From Candidatus Latescibacterota bacterium (GTDB taxonomy: Bacteria > Latescibacterota > UBA2968 > UBA8231): a stretch of DNA of 8,908 bases. The notes below the pieces were generated by a model. It was not told where the DNA came from, made no database searches, and saw only the letters and a list, made by a program, of their open reading frames with translations. The position numbers and the translations under genes are program-made. Positions within the stretch are counted from its first letter, which is position 1, and every line of letters starts with the position of its first letter. Location: contig JAJDTN010000301.1 of the NCBI GenBank assembly GCA_022827165.1, positions 1-8,908 on the forward strand. The letters run 5' to 3'. Of the stretch, positions 6,487-8,908 are shown in pieces.

Positions 6487-7332
6487 TCAGTTCCGTTGCG
6501 GAATGGGGTTGGCCGCCGGGCGGCCGGCCTGCCGGCGTTCCCGGCGGATCCAGCCGATGACGAGGGCGGCCAGGACGGCCACGGTAGCCGCCCCGGCGAC
6601 GCGCAGGCTGTTGAGGATCACCAAGCCGTACTTGCCGGTCGTGGGATCGTACTGGTAGCAGAGCAGCAGAACCTGATCGACGGCGTTGCCGATGCGCTCC
6701 TCCGCCGCCTCGATCAGGCCCAGCCGCAGGTCCTTCGGCGCGTACTCGACGCCGTAGAAGTAACGGGCCAGCTCTCCCGCCGGGGTGAGGACCATGATGC
6801 CGCTGGCGTGGACGTAGAGATCGGTCTCGGGATCGTACTCGTAGCGGAAGCCCACGGCCTCGGCGAGTTCCTCGATCCGCTCCCGGGTTCCGGTGAGGAA
6901 GTGCCAGCCCCCTGCCGCGCCATCGCGGCCGTAGCGCCCGACGTACTCCTTCTTCTTGGCCGCCGCCAGGGCCGGCGTCTCGCCGGGATCGATGCTCACC
7001 GTGATCACCTCGAACTCGCCGCCCACATCCAAGGAGAGAACCCGCAGGCTTCGCAGGAGGCCGTTGAGCACCTGGGTGCAGAGCATGGGGCACTCGTAGT
7101 AGACGAGGGACAGGATCGCCGGCCTCTTGTCCAGGATCTCGTCGAGGCGCACCTCCGTTCCCGTCTCGTCGCGGAAGGCCAGGTTCATCGGAACCCGCTC
7201 GCCGAGCCGCTGGTCGATGCCGATCTGGTCGCCCACCGTGGAGTCGAGGGCTTGGCCATGGGCAGACCCTACCGTCAGGGCCGTCAAGGCCGTGATCGCC
7301 GAGGAAAGGTGGGTACCCGGTCTCACCCTCAT
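6487..7332 (-). CDS. SCO1/SenC family copper chaperone with C-terminal membrane anchor
   Basis: The 281-residue protein has an N-terminal export signal (about 1-26, ending near SAHGQA), a thioredoxin-fold SCO domain (about 45-215) and a C-terminal helix (about 243-262) followed by a basic tail. Copper ligands are Cys81 and Cys85 (YYECPMLCTQVLNG) and His175 (VHASGIMVL). VSIDPGETP (112-120) is the usual central motif. It is expected to deliver copper to, or reduce, the CuA site of the CoxB encoded directly downstream. Before the anchor it has LLCYQYDPTTGKYG (223-236) with an extra Cys225; I recall this block in SCO proteins of ACIII/oxidase clusters. The ATG at 7332 overlaps the upstream stop (ATGA) but GAGGA abuts it. 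The GTG at 7326, two codons on, has better spacing and is a possible start. Confidence 0.93.
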   Translation of the reverse strand: MRVRPGTHLSSAITALTALTVGSAHGQALDSTVGDQIGIDQRLGERVPMNLAFRDETGTEVRLDEILDKRPAILSLVYYECPMLCTQVLNGLLRSLRVLSLDVGGEFEVITVSIDPGETPALAAAKKKEYVGRYGRDGAAGGWHFLTGTRERIEELAEAVGFRYEYDPETDLYVHASGIMVLTPAGELARYFYGVEYAPKDLRLGLIEAAEERIGNAVDQVLLLCYQYDPTTGKYGLVILNSLRVAGAATVAVLAALVIGWIRRERRQAGRPAANPIPQRN

Positions 7333-7805
7333 TCCTCGCTCGCCGGCGGGGCAGCGGCCCCTGTGGAATCGGCCTCTGTCACGGCGGCTCCGGTACCGGT
7401 CTTCTCGGGCAGTCCGCGGCGGGAGAGGAGGTCGATGGCGCGGTCCACGGGGATGCGCACCAGCCCCTGCTCCTTGTCCACCCAGTCGTAGGTGGTGAGG
7501 AGTTGGTCCTCGATGCGCCGCAGCTCGGCCTTCTCCCGCGGTGGGTCGGGCTGCAGCCGCGGCTCGGTGGAGGAGACCCGCACGTCGCGCAGAGGATGGG
7601 CCGGCTCCTCCTTGTCGTACAGGGGCTGCACGTGCACGAGAAACCGGAAGAGCAGGAGAACGCCTACGAAGGAGACGACCATGAGCACGGCGATCGCGAT
7701 CCCCACCTTGGCCAGGGGGCTGGCCGGGGCGTCGGTGACCTCATGGCCCGCCGCGGCCGAAGCGGCGTGGACATGTCCATCGGCGGCACCGTGATGATCA
7801 GCCAT
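7329..7805 (-). CDS. Small single-helix membrane protein of unknown function between ACIII and oxidase genes
   Basis: The function of this 158-residue protein is unknown. Visible parts are a His/Ala-rich N-terminal tail (His4, 5, 11, 13, 21), one transmembrane helix (about 33-57) and a short exported domain. The domain has PRLQPDP (82-88), a predicted amphipathic helix (about 89-104), then YDWVDKEQGLVRIPVDRAID (106-125) and GLP (131-133). A low-complexity Ala/Pro/Glu tail follows. I recall the pattern of a PRLQ segment followed by WVD..G.VRIP...A.DLL in unnamed proteins encoded beside ACIII and caa3 genes. With basic residues absent before the helix, topology is uncertain, but a periplasmic C-terminal domain is likely. 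GGAGGAGGG lies 5 nt before the ATG, which overlaps the actF end by 8 nt; its stop overlaps the SCO start by 4 nt. The position suggests an accessory or linker subunit of the ACIII-oxidase assembly (inference). Confidence 0.8.
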   Translation of the reverse strand: MADHHGAADGHVHAASAAAGHEVTDAPASPLAKVGIAIAVLMVVSFVGVLLLFRFLVHVQPLYDKEEPAHPLRDVRVSSTEPRLQPDPPREKAELRRIEDQLLTTYDWVDKEQGLVRIPVDRAIDLLSRRGLPEKTGTGAAVTEADSTGAAAPPASEE

Positions 7806-8908
7806 GGTGACCCTCCTCCGCCGTCTGCGCGGCGAGGGCGGTGAAGTCGAACCTCGGGTCGTTCAGCGGCACAAGGGACCGGCCCTTCAGGTGCCCGAAG
7901 AAAACGAAGAGCCAAAGGCATCCGATGGAGAAGGGGATGACCAGGTCGAGCCAGTGGGGGGCCGCCGAGGCTTGCCCGCCCTGGAAGGCGGGGGCGGAGA
8001 TCCAGTAGAGATCGAGGAGGCGCATGAGAAGCAGGCCGCAGGCGACGGAGACGAGGATCCGCAGACGGGACTTGAGGCGGCTGGAGATCATCAGCAGGAA
8101 GGGCACGGCGAAGTGGAAGCCGATGAGCAGGTAGCCGAGATGGAGCCAGCCGCCGCTGAGGCGCGTGTAGTACCAGGTGATCTCCTCGGGCAGGTTGCCG
8201 GCCCAGATGATCAGCAGTTGGGAGAAGGAGGTGTAGGCCCAGAGGAGCACGAAGCCGAGCATGAAGGTGCCCAGGTCGCGCAGACGTTCGTTGCTCAGCA
8301 GGGCGCTCAGCGGCTCGTGGCGGGAGAGGCTGACGCCGACGACGGCCACGAAGGCCCAGGCCGCGAGGCCCTGCCCGATGATGTATATGGCGCTGAAGAT
8401 CGTCGAGAACCAGTGCGGCTCGAGAGACATGATCCAGTCGACGCCGGCGAGGGTCCCGGAGAGCACGAAGAGCACGAGCCCCGGACCGGAGAGGACCTGC
8501 ATCCTCCGGGTGGGCCAGGTCTCGGCCTGCTCGTCCTGCAGCTTCGACCAGCGGTGGAGGAGCTGGATCATCCCCCCCCAGAGTGCGAAGTACAGGAAGT
8601 ACCGCACGACGAAGAAGGGCACATTCAGGAAGGGGGACTTGTGCTGGAGGATCTCGTCCTCGGCCAGCACCTCCGTGTGTGTCCAGTGATAGAGGTCGTG
8701 CAGGCCGGCCAGAACGGGCAGGCCGAGAACCAGCATCAGCGGCCAGGTGCGGGCCCCGGCCTCGAGGATGCGGCGCACCGCGAATCCCCAGCGTCCTCCC
8801 GCCAGGTGGTGGATGAGGAGGACCATCAGGCAGCCGAGGGTGAGGCTGACCCAATAGGTGAACCCGAGGAGCCACGAGCGGAAGAACTGCTCGGGCTGGG
8901 TCAGGTAC
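7798..8908 (-). CDS. actF: Alternative complex III subunit ActF (quinol:cytochrome c oxidoreductase), 5'-truncated by window edge
   Basis: About 370 C-terminal residues of a polytopic membrane protein are visible. The frame is open to the right edge, reading YLTQPEQFFRSWLLGFTYWV before the first internal ATG at 8826, so the true start is outside. Hallmarks of ActF (NrfD-like membrane subunit 2 of ACIII) are LMVLLIHHLAGGRWG, a VDWIMSLEPHWFST block, LRDLGTFMLGFVLLWAYTSF, GNLPEEITWYYTR and the C-terminal PLNDPRFDF. ActC and ActF are the integral subunits of the ACIII membrane core, which oxidises menaquinol or ubiquinol and passes electrons via c-type hemes. By gene order in known clusters, actA-actE should lie just upstream, beyond the window. 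The protein ends in EEGHHG. Its stop overlaps the next gene by 8 nt, so the two are translationally coupled. Confidence 0.93.
   Translation of the reverse strand, partial: YLTQPEQFFRSWLLGFTYWVSLTLGCLMVLLIHHLAGGRWGFAVRRILEAGARTWPLMLVLGLPVLAGLHDLYHWTHTEVLAEDEILQHKSPFLNVPFFVVRYFLYFALWGGMIQLLHRWSKLQDEQAETWPTRRMQVLSGPGLVLFVLSGTLAGVDWIMSLEPHWFSTIFSAIYIIGQGLAAWAFVAVVGVSLSRHEPLSALLSNERLRDLGTFMLGFVLLWAYTSFSQLLIIWAGNLPEEITWYYTRLSGGWLHLGYLLIGFHFAVPFLLMISSRLKSRLRILVSVACGLLLMRLLDLYWISAPAFQGGQASAAPHWLDLVIPFSIGCLWLFVFFGHLKGRSLVPLNDPRFDFTALAAQTAEEGHHG

Noticed and set aside
3685..7491. A 1268-codon open frame on the plus strand opposite coxC, coxA, coxB and SCO
   Set aside because: It is antisense to four well-conserved genes, and its translation is low-complexity (Asp, Glu, Gly, His, Val-rich) with no recognisable domain. 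Strong GC bias at third codon positions removes stops from the opposite strand.

Overview
The window is GC-rich, densely coding bacterial DNA holding the end of an aerobic respiratory gene cluster and, facing it, a short set of unrelated genes. The combination of alternative complex III (ACIII) with an A2-type caa3 oxidase is known from Acidobacteriota, Rhodothermota, Gemmatimonadota, Myxococcota and relatives. High GC, an actinobacterial-style polyphosphate glucokinase and an extended GroES-like protein fit an acidobacterial-type lineage, but the sequence alone does not fix the taxon.

Plus strand, 1-2694: the 3' part of a SCO/SenC copper chaperone gene (cut by the left edge); a HupE/UreJ_2-type membrane protein with an exported N-terminal domain; a ROK-family polyphosphate glucokinase (ppgK); then, after a likely sigma-70 promoter at 2211-2239, a stand-alone extended GroES-like co-chaperonin. 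The first three are closely spaced and probably co-transcribed.

2695-2778: a strong 14-bp hairpin with U-tracts on both sides. It acts as a shared terminator for the two convergent units.

Minus strand, 8908 down to 2779: the transcription order is actF (partial, cut by the right edge), a small one-helix protein of unknown function, a SCO protein, coxB (CuA subunit fused to cytochrome c), coxA (A2-type, YSHP motif), coxC and coxD. All junctions are 15 nt or less, or overlap by 4-8 nt, so this is one translationally coupled operon whose promoter lies beyond the right edge. In the inferred pathway ACIII oxidises quinol. Electrons pass to the cytochrome c domain of CoxB, then CuA, heme a and the heme a3/CuB centre of CoxA, where O2 is reduced. 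The operon SCO protein probably delivers copper to CuA. The small unknown protein sits between the ACIII and oxidase genes and is the best candidate here for an undescribed component.

I see no mobile element, CRISPR array, tRNA or rRNA. Very long antisense reading frames (up to 1268 codons) opposite the cox genes and the plus-strand genes are codon-bias shadows. No gene-free stretch exceeds about 85 bases.
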